Shown: positions 26,609 through 35,958 of the stretch, piece after piece | How positions within the stretch are numbered: position 1 is the first letter of the stretch | How the letters are laid out: each line of letters begins with the position of its first letter | Source: Sinanaerobacter sp. ZZT-01 | Lineage (GTDB): Bacteria > Bacillota > Clostridia > Peptostreptococcales > Anaerovoracaceae | Reading direction: 5' to 3' | NCBI RefSeq assembly: GCF_035621135.1 | Contig: NZ_CP141728.1 | Coordinates: 62,001-126,000, forward strand | Length of the DNA: 64,000 nt | Translations under genes and position numbers: made by a program | The notes under the pieces: model-generated | The model's input: the letters and a program-made list of their open reading frames with translations, nothing else | What the model was told of the DNA's origin: nothing | Database searches by the model: none

Positions 26609-27967
26609 TTACATATATTCATATTTGTTTCGATACAGAAAAAGAAAAGTAATAGAGAAGAAAAAAGTTAAAAGCTCAGCTAAAGGTATCGCCAGCCAAA
26701 TACCCCTTACAGAAAAAAGGTTCGGTAGTATTAATAGCCCTGTTGTTATAAATCCAAATGTCCGCAAAAAAGAGATGAGCGCAGATACTTTTCCGTTCGA
26801 AAGTGCCGTAAAAAAAGCTGAAGAAAAAATATTACATCCACAAAACAAGAAATTAAAAGAAAATATAAAAAATCCTTCAAGCGCAATGCAGTAGACATTT
26901 GAGCCTTCCGCAGAAAAAAAGCGGACGATATGCGGTGCAAATAAAATCGATACAATAAATATAAATATTGATGTCAATAAAATCAAAAAGATACACATGC
27001 GAAAAATTTTTTTTAATTGTGCATGATTTTGACTCCCATAATGATAGCTGATGATAGGCGCAACACCGATTGAAAATCCAATATATAATGTGCTCAATAA
27101 AAATTGTGAGTAGATGATAATCGTAATACCTGCTACCCCTTCTTCGCCTAAGTATCTCATCATTAAACCGTTAAAAAAAATCGTTGTAATTGCAGTAGAA
27201 AGCTGCCCAACCATCTCAGAAGAACCATTGTAAGCACTTTCAATGATTAGCTTTAAATCAAATTTCGGCAGACTAAAATGCAATACTTCTTTTTTTCTCA
27301 TAAAAAAAAGAATCCCCGAGACAGCAATTATAAGAAAACCGATCCCATCTGAAATTGCAGCTCCGGCAATTCCAATTCGCCATTTAGCAATAAAAATATA
27401 ATCAAATGTGATGTTAATCAGCCCTGCTACAAGTGCCAATAAAAATCCGAGTCCGGGCCTTCCTGCGGTTACAAACAGTGTTTGGAAAATAAGCTGCAAT
27501 AGATTGACCGGAAGAAACAGTAATAAAACCATAAGATAGATGTGGCAGTATGGAAGCAGTATCTCACTTGCACCAAGAAAATGAAGAACCGGTTTGATAA
27601 AAAGTATTCCCAAGACAGATAAAAAAAGACCAAGTAGAATCCCAAAAATTGTAATAAAGCTGAGATTTTCACAAGCACCCTCAGGATTACCTTCACCCAT
27701 TTTTCTTGCGATCACAGCACTGCTTCCTACTGCAAGCATCGCACCTACCCCAGTGATTAAGTTAATCGCTGGACAAACAATATTTATGGATGACAATGCA
27801 TTTGTATGAATAAAGCGTGCAACAAAAATAGTATCGACAATCGTATACATGCCGACAAAAACCATCATAAAAATAGTGGGAAAGGCAAACCTCAAAAGGG
27901 AAAACAAATCAAAAGGCCGAGAGAGAGGATTCTGAAAATCTTGCTGCAAAACAACATCATCGTTCAT
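26609..27967 (-). CDS. MATE-family multidrug/Na+ antiporter
   Basis: 452 residues with 12 predicted helices in two related halves. The N-terminal half begins FAFPTIFMMVFVGMYTIVDT, followed by VGSSAVIARKMGEGNPEGA, the family's loop signature; the second half contains IGFSIGVAPIISYHYGSQNH. Exports cationic compounds using Na+ or H+. Its ATG overlaps the last 4 bp of the AraC-GNAT gene with GAGGAGGGG ahead, so both are made together, which hints that the regulator controls the pump. Confidence 0.93.
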   Translation of the reverse strand: MNDDVVLQQDFQNPLSRPFDLFSLLRFAFPTIFMMVFVGMYTIVDTIFVARFIHTNALSSINIVCPAINLITGVGAMLAVGSSAVIARKMGEGNPEGACENLSFITIFGILLGLFLSVLGILFIKPVLHFLGASEILLPYCHIYLMVLLLFLPVNLLQLIFQTLFVTAGRPGLGFLLALVAGLINITFDYIFIAKWRIGIAGAAISDGIGFLIIAVSGILFFMRKKEVLHFSLPKFDLKLIIESAYNGSSEMVGQLSTAITTIFFNGLMMRYLGEEGVAGITIIIYSQFLLSTLYIGFSIGVAPIISYHYGSQNHAQLKKIFRMCIFLILLTSIFIFIVSILFAPHIVRFFSAEGSNVYCIALEGFFIFSFNFLFCGCNIFSSAFFTALSNGKVSALISFLRTFGFITTGLLILPNLFSVRGIWLAIPLAELLTFFFSITFLFLYRNKYEYM

Positions 27968-28815
27968 CTGTTTCCCCTCCTCACCTGTGATTGAAAAATA
28001 AATTTCTGTGTTGGATATCCATACTCTTCTAAGAATTCTGCTTCTGTAAATCCAAGACGTTTATAGATTTCACGGTATCCGGTATCTGCTTTATCCCCCT
28101 CCCGAAACGTCGTTATACTGATTTCTTTTCCTCTGCAAATATCCCGCGTCACTTTATTCAAAAATGCTTTTGCAATTCCCAGCTTCTGATATTGAGGATG
28201 AATCCCTAAAAAGTCGATACTTGCCGTATCATAAGAAAAAATCATGATACCAATTGCAATTGCTTCTTTTTTTAGAATTAATGCCCGTTTCTCTTGAATG
28301 CATTCATTCAAGATTCTCATGTAATCCTCTTCGATAAGACATGGAAATCCGTCTACCACAAGGCGTACCAAATCCATCCATATTTCCATATCCTCAGGCT
28401 CTGCAAATTTGATATAATCTTCAAGTTCCGGCTCCGCAGTTGAAACTAAATGTTCATGCAACATAAACTTTAGCTGCAATGGATAATATACTTCGTTTTC
28501 TCGAAATTGGTTTGGTGATTTTTTATACATCTCTTTAAAAATAGTCGTAAATGCCTGCTGACTCTCGTATCCTGCTATCCATGCAATTTCTAAGATAGAC
28601 TGATCCGAAAAGACAAGCAGCTTTGCTGCTTCCGTTAATTTTCGCCGCTGTATATAGTCATGCATTGTCATACCGACTACACTTGTAAACAGGCGATGCA
28701 GGTGGTACTTCGAATAATGAACCGCATTTGCTACGATGCTTAAATTCAACGGTTCCGCTAAATGTTCTTCAATGTAGTCAATTGCTAATTTAATGTTTTT
28801 AATATTTTTAGACAA
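27964..28815 (-). CDS. AraC-type regulator fused to a GNAT acetyltransferase domain
   Basis: About 283 residues from a TTG at 28815 that has AAGGAGG 8 nt ahead; the ATG further upstream has no site. Residues 5-105 are an AraC helix-turn-helix pair (LSIVANAVHYSKYHLHRLF and IAWIAGYESQQAFTTIFKE). The C-terminal portion contains a GNAT acetyl-CoA fold with ASIDFLGIHPQYQKLGIAKAFLNK, which holds the Q/RxxGxG/A loop variant, and YKRLGF. Such fusions link ligand acetylation or sensing to transcription. It overlaps the MATE gene by 4 bp. Confidence 0.87.
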   Translation of the reverse strand: MSKNIKNIKLAIDYIEEHLAEPLNLSIVANAVHYSKYHLHRLFTSVVGMTMHDYIQRRKLTEAAKLLVFSDQSILEIAWIAGYESQQAFTTIFKEMYKKSPNQFRENEVYYPLQLKFMLHEHLVSTAEPELEDYIKFAEPEDMEIWMDLVRLVVDGFPCLIEEDYMRILNECIQEKRALILKKEAIAIGIMIFSYDTASIDFLGIHPQYQKLGIAKAFLNKVTRDICRGKEISITTFREGDKADTGYREIYKRLGFTEAEFLEEYGYPTQKFIFQSQVRRGNR

Positions 28816-28996
28816 AATAATGACCTCCTTGTACAAGTATTTTACCAAAAATAAAAAACACTCTTTTCATGATTCTTGCTCTCTTTAATCCACTCTCTCA
28901 ATCCTCTGTCAACTTATTTGTTCCGATGACGTGTACGCTGTATCCGCTTCTCCATCTAATCACTCCTAAAAATATTTATTAAAAAAATACTATTTT

Positions 28997-30175
28997 TTAT
29001 ATATGAGATTGTACAATAAGCTCAAACGCTTTTTTTGATATTCTTTTAACCGGTGCCTTCGTAATATTTGAATTAACCAAGATACTCACGTCAAGCTGCG
29101 GGCAAATCCAAAAGCTGGCTCGAAAGCCATCATCCGTTCCCTCGTGCCCATAAAGGAAGTATCCATTTTGCTCTCTGATAAACCAGCTAAGTCCAATGTG
29201 TTCTCTGTTGTTTGGTACAAGCGCACATTTTTTCCAGATCATTTCATAGGTTTCCGGTTCCAAAAGCGATGCAGTCTCATGACGTCCTGTAATATGATTT
29301 AAATGCGATTCCGCAAATCGCTGCATGTCTGATATGCTGGAAGTTAAAGTTGAGCTTGGCCCATGCACTCTGTTGTACGGATAATTCGCTTCCAACACCA
29401 TTTTATCCTTCTCATCCCGCTTATGCGGTATCGCCAATCCGACACGGCTCAGATTTTCCAAAGATAAAAGTTGCTTTACGATTTCAGTTTTATTACAAAC
29501 AGCCTCGCCTTCGTTTCGTAACTTCTTTATTTCCGGCAAGCCATAGGTTCTTTCAAACGTCAATAATGTAGACTGCTTCATTCCAAGTAATTCAAAAATA
29601 TTTTTTCGGATGTATTCTTCAAATGTTGTTCCCGTCTTTTTTTCAATCACCGCACCCAGTATTTCATATCCCACATCGGAATAGTGGAATATAGCATCAT
29701 CCGGTCTACTTAAAAACTCAATTTCTTTTACTTCGTTCGAGACCACATAGCTTTGTAATGCTCCTTCCTCAATTTCTGGCTTATCCCAGCCAAAATCCTT
29801 TACATTGCTCAAACCCGATGTATGTGTTAATAAATGTCTCACAGTAACCTCTTCAAATTCAGGCTGTACACCTTTTAATAGAGGAAATAGGTCTGTCAGG
29901 CGTTCTTCCAAAGAAAGAATTCCCTTTTCCCACAGCTGCATGACAGCAGTTCCCACAAAAAGCTTCGTGACGGAAGCCATGTGAAAAATATGATCCGCAT
30001 ACATCGCTTCTTTTGTTTCAACATTTCGGTAACCAGCTGCGCCTTTGTAGTGAAAGCCTTTCGGTGCAATTTTACTGTTTTTCCCTATATTGATACCCAA
30101 AACCAGCCCAGGCAAAGAATACTCTTCTACAGAAGCCTGTGCCAGATGATTTAATTTGTCTCTTAGTTGCTCCAC
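28997..30175 (-). CDS. Serine hydrolase of the beta-lactamase/class C PBP family
   Basis: 392 residues, GTG start with AAAGGAGA ahead. The active site SxxK is in MASVTKLFVGTAVMQ near residue 68, the second motif is HYSDVGYEILG (YSD in place of YxN), and the third is GHEGTDDGF (HxG type). No signal peptide is obvious, so it is likely cytoplasmic or an esterase/peptidase rather than a resistance beta-lactamase. Transcribed alone. Substrate unknown. Confidence 0.87.
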   Translation of the reverse strand: MEQLRDKLNHLAQASVEEYSLPGLVLGINIGKNSKIAPKGFHYKGAAGYRNVETKEAMYADHIFHMASVTKLFVGTAVMQLWEKGILSLEERLTDLFPLLKGVQPEFEEVTVRHLLTHTSGLSNVKDFGWDKPEIEEGALQSYVVSNEVKEIEFLSRPDDAIFHYSDVGYEILGAVIEKKTGTTFEEYIRKNIFELLGMKQSTLLTFERTYGLPEIKKLRNEGEAVCNKTEIVKQLLSLENLSRVGLAIPHKRDEKDKMVLEANYPYNRVHGPSSTLTSSISDMQRFAESHLNHITGRHETASLLEPETYEMIWKKCALVPNNREHIGLSWFIREQNGYFLYGHEGTDDGFRASFWICPQLDVSILVNSNITKAPVKRISKKAFELIVQSHI

Positions 30176-30326
30176 TTTCTTTCTCCTTTCTGAATCAATT
30201 TCATCAATTGTATCCTATTTTACAATATTTTTAAAGTCAGCAAAGGGCGATGTGATATTTTGTATGGATTATCGTATAAAAAACTGGTGAATTGACAAAA
30301 TTATCTTTGAAAGGAAGTGAATAACA

Positions 30327-31259
30327 ATGGTAATCGGTTTACCTAAAGCAATGCTTTATTATAGATATCAAATTTTATGGGAAACATTTTTCCACGAGCT
30401 GGGTTTTGAAACAGTGACAAGTGGCGATACCAATCAAAAAGTATTGGAAGACGGTGTAAGATACTCAATTGATGAAAGCTGCCTGCCTTCTAAAATTTTC
30501 ATGGGGCATGTTCATTCTTTAATTGGAAAATGTGACTATATACTAATCCCTCGAGTTGTCAACTACGGTTACTGCAAAGAGGTCTGCGTCAAGTTTAACG
30601 CATTATATGACATTGTAAACAACACATTTGAGAATGTAAACATCCTAGATTACAACCTCAGTGTCACACAAGGTGAGAAAGAACAAAAAGGTTTTATAAA
30701 AATGGGAATGATTTTGGGAAAAAGTCCTTTACGTTCTCTTCATGCTTACAAAAAAGCAAAAAAAGCGCAAGCACTTCATGATACCTTAAAAGTAAAGGAA
30801 CAAGAGCGCATCTTAGAGAGCGAAAAATTAAAATTGTTAATTGTCTCTCATCCTTATATTACTTATGATCGTTTTATTGGATTTCCAATTACAGAATACA
30901 TCCAGAGGTTAGGAGCCATTCCAATTTATGCGGATCTCATCAATAAAAAAGAAAGCTTGAAACGCTCTGAGGAAATTTCAGATTCCTTGTATTGGCTTTA
31001 TAACAAAGAGCTGATCGGTGCCATTCAATTATTGGAAGACAAAATTGACGGTATTATTTTGCTTACAGCCTTTCCATGTGGACCTGATTCACTGGTAAAT
31101 GAGCTCATTCTTCGTAAATCAAAAAAGCTGCCTACGATTAACATCATTGTAGATGAGCTGCAAGGTGAGGCAGGTCTACAGACACGAATTGAAAGCTTTT
31201 TAGATATCATTCAACAAAGACTCGACCAAAAAGAAAAAATACAAAAAAGGATTGTTTAA
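30327..31259 (+). CDS. Acyl-CoA dehydratase activase-related protein (DUF2229-like)
   Basis: 310 residues. MVIGLPKAMLYYRYQILWETFF at the N-terminus, with a glycine and aromatic pattern of DUF2229, is the sign of the family, represented here by GLPKAMLYYRYQ. Further conserved pieces are SCLPSKIFMGHV, LIPRVVNYGYCKEVC and ITYDRFIGFPI. Cysteines near 52, 86 and 90 could bind a metal or cluster. Same-direction gene pair follows with a 1-bp gap. In many clostridia this domain is part of one very long activase-like protein; here it is a separate gene. RBS GAAAGGAAGTG. Confidence 0.8.
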   Translation: MVIGLPKAMLYYRYQILWETFFHELGFETVTSGDTNQKVLEDGVRYSIDESCLPSKIFMGHVHSLIGKCDYILIPRVVNYGYCKEVCVKFNALYDIVNNTFENVNILDYNLSVTQGEKEQKGFIKMGMILGKSPLRSLHAYKKAKKAQALHDTLKVKEQERILESEKLKLLIVSHPYITYDRFIGFPITEYIQRLGAIPIYADLINKKESLKRSEEISDSLYWLYNKELIGAIQLLEDKIDGIILLTAFPCGPDSLVNELILRKSKKLPTINIIVDELQGEAGLQTRIESFLDIIQQRLDQKEKIQKRIV

Positions 31260-31260
31260 T

Positions 31261-32343
31261 ATGCAAAAGATAATTAGTTTTCCGCACATCGGAAATTATT
31301 ACGTGCCGATAGAAATATTCTTGAAACTGATATTCCCTGAACACATCATCCTTCCATCTCCTAAAATAACAAAGCGCACCCTTGAGTTAGGCAGCAAATA
31401 CAGTCCGGATTTTGTATGCGTGCCATTCAAATATAATCTCGGAAATTATATTGAAGCATTGGAAAACGGCGCAACTGTTTTAATTCAAGTATGTGGAGGA
31501 TGCCGCTACGGCTACTATGCTGAAATTCAAGAAAAAATATTAAAAGACTTAGGTTATCAATTTGAATTTATAAAGATTGGCTGGGGTAAATTTAATCCGA
31601 TAAAAATATATCAGCTTTTTAGAAAAACAGGAGCTTCTGCTTCTTTTCCTACGTTCATCCGTTATGCTTTACTCACCATTAAAATGATTGAGGTATTAGA
31701 CTCTTTTGAAAGCTATATACGAGAAAATATCGGGTTTGAAAAGAAGAAAAACAGTCTTGAAACCCTTCATCAACAGTTCTTGTCCGATCTGAGAACCGTA
31801 CGCGGCTTTCGTCAATTAAGCAGGCTGCAAAGTGAGTATAAATCTAAATTAAAGACAATTAAGATAGAGAAACCCTCTGATTGCTTAAAAATAGGCATTG
31901 TTGGAGAACTCTATTCATTAATGGAGCCCTTCAGCAGCTTTTTTATCGAAAAGGAGCTGTCTAAGCAGCAGATTCAGGTTCGCCGCTTTATTACCGTCAC
32001 TTTTTTGTTAAATAAATTGAAGCTGGATAAAAAAATATTAAAATCCGCCGGTTCCTACTTAAAATACGCAATTGGCGCAGATGGAACTGACAGTGTGGAG
32101 AAATCGCAGCTATTAGCCAAACAGGGGTACGACGGGATCATTCACATGAAGCCATTTGGATGCACACCAGAAGTAAATGCAATGCCAATTCTTCAAAAAA
32201 TAAGTAACGATTATAAAATACCGATTCTTTATTTCAGCTTTGATTCGCAGACTTCTGAAACTGGAGTGAAAACCAGATTAGAAGCCTTTTACGACATGCT
32301 CTTAATGAGAAAGGAACACGAAAAATGCAAACAGCTTATTTAG
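31261..32343 (+). CDS. 2-hydroxyacyl-CoA dehydratase subunit-like protein
   Basis: About 360 residues, related to HgdB/HgdA-type D-component folds. A cysteine-rich loop VQVCGGCRYGYYAE (printed in the protein as IQVCGGCRYGYY) near residue 80 and HMKPFGCTPEVNAM near 300 supply candidate iron-sulphur ligands; the end FSFDSQTSETGVKTRLEAF is characteristic. The ATG at 31261 follows AAAAGG; a TTG three codons earlier is less likely. It overlaps the activase gene by 19 bp. Substrate unknown; no CoA-transferase is nearby. Confidence 0.8.
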   Translation: MQKIISFPHIGNYYVPIEIFLKLIFPEHIILPSPKITKRTLELGSKYSPDFVCVPFKYNLGNYIEALENGATVLIQVCGGCRYGYYAEIQEKILKDLGYQFEFIKIGWGKFNPIKIYQLFRKTGASASFPTFIRYALLTIKMIEVLDSFESYIRENIGFEKKKNSLETLHQQFLSDLRTVRGFRQLSRLQSEYKSKLKTIKIEKPSDCLKIGIVGELYSLMEPFSSFFIEKELSKQQIQVRRFITVTFLLNKLKLDKKILKSAGSYLKYAIGADGTDSVEKSQLLAKQGYDGIIHMKPFGCTPEVNAMPILQKISNDYKIPILYFSFDSQTSETGVKTRLEAFYDMLLMRKEHEKCKQLI

Positions 32344-33293
32344 GTATTGACACCGGTTCAATTTCTACAAAAGGTGTTATTATTGATGAAAATAATAAAA
32401 TTCTTGCTGCCGATTACATTTGGACGGAAGGTGATCCAATCGGCGCCGTAAAAAAAATTGTCAATCTGCTCAGGCAGCAGATCAATGAGAGGAACATTTC
32501 CATTTTCTCGATCGGCACTACGGGCTCTGCCAGAAAATTAATCGGAGTCATGCTTGGTGCAAAAGTAGTGAAAAATGAAATAACTGCTCACGCAATTGGC
32601 ACCCTCTCTGTCTTTCCTGATGTGCAAACCATATTTGAAATCGGAGGGCAAGATTCAAAAATCATCTTAATCGACGATGGGGTTGTCGTCGACTATGCCA
32701 TGAACACAATTTGTGCCGCCGGAACCGGCTCCTTTTTGTCTTCACAGGCAAAAAGACTGGGGATGGAGGTAACCGAATTCGGCGAAATCGCTCTGGCCTC
32801 AAAAAACCCGTCAAAGCTTGCTGCAAGATGCACTGTCTTTGCTGAATCCGACATGGTACACAAGGCTCAAATCGGACATAAGAAAGAAGACATTATCGCG
32901 GGGCTCTGCACTGCTGTAGTCGCAAATTATCTGAATAACGTCGGGAAGGGCAAGCGGATAAAAGCTCCAATTGTCTTTCAAGGAGGCGTAAGTAAAAATG
33001 CTGGTGTAATCCGAGCCTTTGAAGAAGCGACTCATGAGAAAATTCATGTAGACCCAAACTCTCATTTAATGGGTGCCTTGGGAGTTGCAATACTATCAAA
33101 AAAAGCTAAGAGAGAAACTCCTTTTCCTCTTAATATTTCCGATATTACCTATGAGACTATGGGGTACGACTGCAAAGGCTGCCCAAATCATTGTGAGATT
33201 ATCTGCTTTTATAAAGATGGCATCTTAATCGATTCATGGGGGAACCGATGTGCGAATGGAAACCCGATGCAGCAGTCATTAAAAAACGCCTGA
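32325..33293 (+). CDS. BadF/BadG/BcrA/BcrD-family ATPase, dehydratase activase
   Basis: 322 residues. ASKHA-fold ATPase that in characterised systems passes one electron to a dehydratase at the cost of ATP. Phosphate loop 1 is YLGIDTGSISTKGVII; later IFEIGGQDSKIILID, TICAAGTGSFLSSQA and ARCTVFAESDMVH carry the conserved cysteines that hold a 4Fe-4S cluster between two subunits; VFQGGVSKNAGV is the adenosine motif. The C-terminus has an extra Cys cluster DCKGCPNHCEIIC not found in classic HgdC. Third gene of the unit. Confidence 0.88.
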   Translation: MQTAYLGIDTGSISTKGVIIDENNKILAADYIWTEGDPIGAVKKIVNLLRQQINERNISIFSIGTTGSARKLIGVMLGAKVVKNEITAHAIGTLSVFPDVQTIFEIGGQDSKIILIDDGVVVDYAMNTICAAGTGSFLSSQAKRLGMEVTEFGEIALASKNPSKLAARCTVFAESDMVHKAQIGHKKEDIIAGLCTAVVANYLNNVGKGKRIKAPIVFQGGVSKNAGVIRAFEEATHEKIHVDPNSHLMGALGVAILSKKAKRETPFPLNISDITYETMGYDCKGCPNHCEIICFYKDGILIDSWGNRCANGNPMQQSLKNA

Positions 33294-33316
33294 CGAAAGG
33301 TTCTATTCATTATAAA

Positions 33317-33369
33317 AAGACCGACCTCCCAATCGTTAGATTTTTAGGTCTAACTTTTGGGGGCCGGTT
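33317..33369 (+). terminator. Terminator-like fold after the activase set
   Basis: CTCCC-rich and GGGGG-rich arms (about 33319-33330 with 33358-33369) enclose a 6-bp hairpin GTTAGA/TCTAAC. A T-rich region follows. Convergent with the chemoreceptor gene. Confidence 0.6.
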
Positions 33370-33424
33370 CATTTATCATTTTTGCATCATCCTTTTTTCA
33401 TCTAAGCTCTACATTTCTAATGTT

Positions 33425-35221
33425 TTATTCGTACTTTCCATCTGATACTCTACTCTCTCTATTTTGCACCGCTTCATAAGGCTCACAAGGTTCTGTCCTC
33501 TCATTCAATTCCACTCTTTCTTCCTTATAATTCACACTGCTCACTTCCCGTAATTGAAATTGTGATACTAAGTTCTTTAAAAAATTGGATTGGCTTGACA
33601 ATTCTTCACTTGCCGCTGCACTTTCTTCCGCAGTTGCAGAATTTGTCTGCACCACCTGAGAAATCTGGTCAATTGCCTGCGTCACTTGTGTAATGGAAGA
33701 AGCCTGCTCTTCAGAAGAACGTGCAATCTTATCTATAACCACATTTACGTCTTCTGTCTTATGAACAACCTGATCTAAAGAATCTGCTGTCTTCTTTACA
33801 ATCTGCACACCATTTTCAACGGCACTAATGCTGCTTTCAATCAATTCTGCTGTATTTTTAGCACTTTCAGCTGATTTTCCTGCAAGATTTCTCACTTCAT
33901 CTGCAACAACAGCAAATCCCTTTCCTGCTTCACCAGCGCGAGCCGCTTCAACCGCTGCATTTAATGCAAGTATATTCGTCTGGAATGCAATGTCATCGAT
34001 GCTTTTTATAATTTTACCAATTTCACTGGAGGTATTGCTGATTTCAGACATCGCATCAATCATTTGTTTCATCAAATCATTGCTCTGCACAACAAGATGC
34101 TCTACCTCGTCGGCATTCAATTTTCCATTGTGCGCATCTTCTGCATTCTTTTTAATATGTTCAGATATTTTATTCATCATGCTGAGCATTTCTTCTATAG
34201 ACGCAGCCTGTTCACTTGCCCCTTGGGATAGTTCTTGCGCTCCGCTGGATACCTGTTCTGAACCAATTGCAACTTGCTCAGAAGCCTCGTTGATGTTTGA
34301 AAGCGCATTGGAAAGCTGCAAAATAATCCGTTCCATAGATTTCCGTAAATTTAAAAATTCACCGATGAACAGATCTTCGGCATTACTTTCTACTGTGAAG
34401 TTTCCGTTTCCAATTTCACTGAGTCCATAATCCAAATCCTTGATAATTCCAACCACTGTATTCATCAGAACCCGCATAGCATCTGCCAGCTGTCCGAGTT
34501 CATCTCTACTCTCATAAGAAATTTCAGCATGCAGATTTCCTTGTGCAAGTATCTGCGCCGCAGAATTAATTTCCTGTATTGGTGTCAAAATTACTACTTT
34601 AATCGCTCTTATCACAAACAGGGTAACTATGACTGAAATCACCATTGTAAGAATTAGGATAATAAGGCTGGCATACAGTATTCTATTTGCTGTTTCACTA
34701 TGTTCCTCTCCAAATTGTATTTCACTATCCGAAATATTTATAAAAATTTCGGCACTTTTTTCAAAGATAGGACGATATTCATTTAAGTATAGATCATATG
34801 CCTGTTCATCTTGCCCACTTCTTAATTTTTCTGTAATTTGTGTCCTTACATCAGAGAGATCATCTAAATTCGAATCTAATTCTTTAAAAACACCTTCCTC
34901 TATATCAGAGTTTTTGCTTAGGCTTTCAACAATGCGATACACATTTTCTGCATCTTCTTCAGCATCTTGAAGATACTGATTTACATTACTCTCCTTTTCT
35001 TCAATCAATGCTGCCAATAAATTTCTCTCTATCGATACCATATCTCTTCGCATCTGCCATACATATCCCGTATTCGGTACCGTCTGATTCGAAAAGTCTT
35101 TGATTTGCTGCCCCATAATTGTCATACTAACAATCGCAACTCCGGAACTGAAAATCAGCATCAATAAAATAATGCCAAAACTTACTGTTAATTTTGCATT
35201 CACTTTTAAATTTTTCATCAT
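33425..35221 (-). CDS. Methyl-accepting chemotaxis protein
   Basis: 598 residues. First membrane helix near 10-32, a four-helix-bundle periplasmic sensor (33-185), second helix near 186-208, HAMP (about 209-262), and the cytoplasmic signalling domain with the hairpin tip ([28 protein letters not shown], seen as [20 protein letters not shown]) and [20 protein letters not shown]. No CheR-binding pentapeptide at the end. Ligand not predictable. Fits with the flagellar genes in the window. Confidence 0.95.
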   Translation of the reverse strand: MMKNLKVNAKLTVSFGIILLMLIFSSGVAIVSMTIMGQQIKDFSNQTVPNTGYVWQMRRDMVSIERNLLAALIEEKESNVNQYLQDAEEDAENVYRIVESLSKNSDIEEGVFKELDSNLDDLSDVRTQITEKLRSGQDEQAYDLYLNEYRPIFEKSAEIFINISDSEIQFGEEHSETANRILYASLIILILTMVISVIVTLFVIRAIKVVILTPIQEINSAAQILAQGNLHAEISYESRDELGQLADAMRVLMNTVVGIIKDLDYGLSEIGNGNFTVESNAEDLFIGEFLNLRKSMERIILQLSNALSNINEASEQVAIGSEQVSSGAQELSQGASEQAASIEEMLSMMNKISEHIKKNAEDAHNGKLNADEVEHLVVQSNDLMKQMIDAMSEISNTSSEIGKIIKSIDDIAFQTNILALNAAVEAARAGEAGKGFAVVADEVRNLAGKSAESAKNTAELIESSISAVENGVQIVKKTADSLDQVVHKTEDVNVVIDKIARSSEEQASSITQVTQAIDQISQVVQTNSATAEESAAASEELSSQSNFLKNLVSQFQLREVSSVNYKEERVELNERTEPCEPYEAVQNRESRVSDGKYE

Positions 35222-35342
35222 TTGAGCAAACCCCCCTTAGATTAACGCTTTCTTCGATTTTTGAGTGATACTTATTTAATTTGACTGCAATGTGGTTATA
35301 GTAATGTGGTAAGAATAAAAAAATAGATTTTTTAGACAAAAA

Positions 35343-35409
35343 TTGACAAACTGTTTTGTTAAATTATGAATTATCCAATACTTTACGTATTATCTAATAC
35401 TTAAAGTAT
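35343..35409 (+). promoter_or_regulatory. Promoter and paired operator-like repeats for the XRE gene
   Basis: TTGACA at 35343-35348 with a -10-like TATGAA 16 bp on, then two dyads: AATAC-N5-GTATT at 35377-35391 and ATACTT-A-AAGTAT at 35397-35409. They share the ATAC/GTAT half-sites and are 20 bp apart. Their place just downstream of the promoter suggests autorepression by the XRE protein. The remaining DNA to 35496 and 35222-35342 shows nothing else. Confidence 0.55.
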
Positions 35410-35496
35410 AACCTATATGATTATAACTTTAACTTCTAAAAAGAACAAGTTAAACCAATACAATTATAAATATAAATTTTATTTGGAGGGATGTAA

Positions 35497-35826
35497 ATGC
35501 AAAATTTAAAAAAAATAAGGACAGAAAAGAAAATGAATCAACTCAATTTAGGAATGAAAGTAGGTGTCGACCAAGTATCGATTAGTGCTTACGAACTTGG
35601 AAAATCATACCCAAGTATTCAAACTCTATTAAAAATATGTACTCTTTTTCATGTTTCATGTGATTTTCTTTTGGATTTAACCGATATACGAACTCCAGTC
35701 AATGAATTGATCATTAATCAGTTTACAGCGGATGAACTGGAGTTACTAGAGGTTTTCCGACGAATCCCCCAAAACAAAAAAGAACGCGCTATTGGAATAT
35801 TGATCGGTTTATCAGAAGATTTTTAA
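35497..35826 (+). CDS. XRE-family transcriptional regulator
   Basis: 109 residues. HTH_3 domain at residues 1-60 (NLKKIRTEKKMNQLNLGMKV, then VSISAYELGKSYPSIQTLL), and a second, unassigned helical region with ADELELLEVFRRIPQNKKE. TTGGAGGGATG precedes the ATG. It is divergent from the chemoreceptor gene and convergent with kdd; two operator-like dyads lie upstream. Target genes unknown. Confidence 0.88.
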   Translation: MQNLKKIRTEKKMNQLNLGMKVGVDQVSISAYELGKSYPSIQTLLKICTLFHVSCDFLLDLTDIRTPVNELIINQFTADELELLEVFRRIPQNKKERAIGILIGLSEDF

Positions 35827-35851
35827 ATTACAAAATATCAAGCACCTAAAG

Positions 35852-35887
35852 AAACGTAGGCAGGAAAAACTTTTCCCGCCTACGTTT
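35852..35887. terminator. Bidirectional terminator between XRE gene and kdd
   Basis: AAACGTAGGC.GGAAAA and TTTTCCCGCCTACGTTT pair over 16 positions with a small bulge, lying between two convergent genes. Confidence 0.85.
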
Positions 35888-35958
35888 AAACAGCATAACT
35901 ATTTTATTATTTAATAATTAACATCCTATTATCATACTGATTGTTATGTTACATTGGA

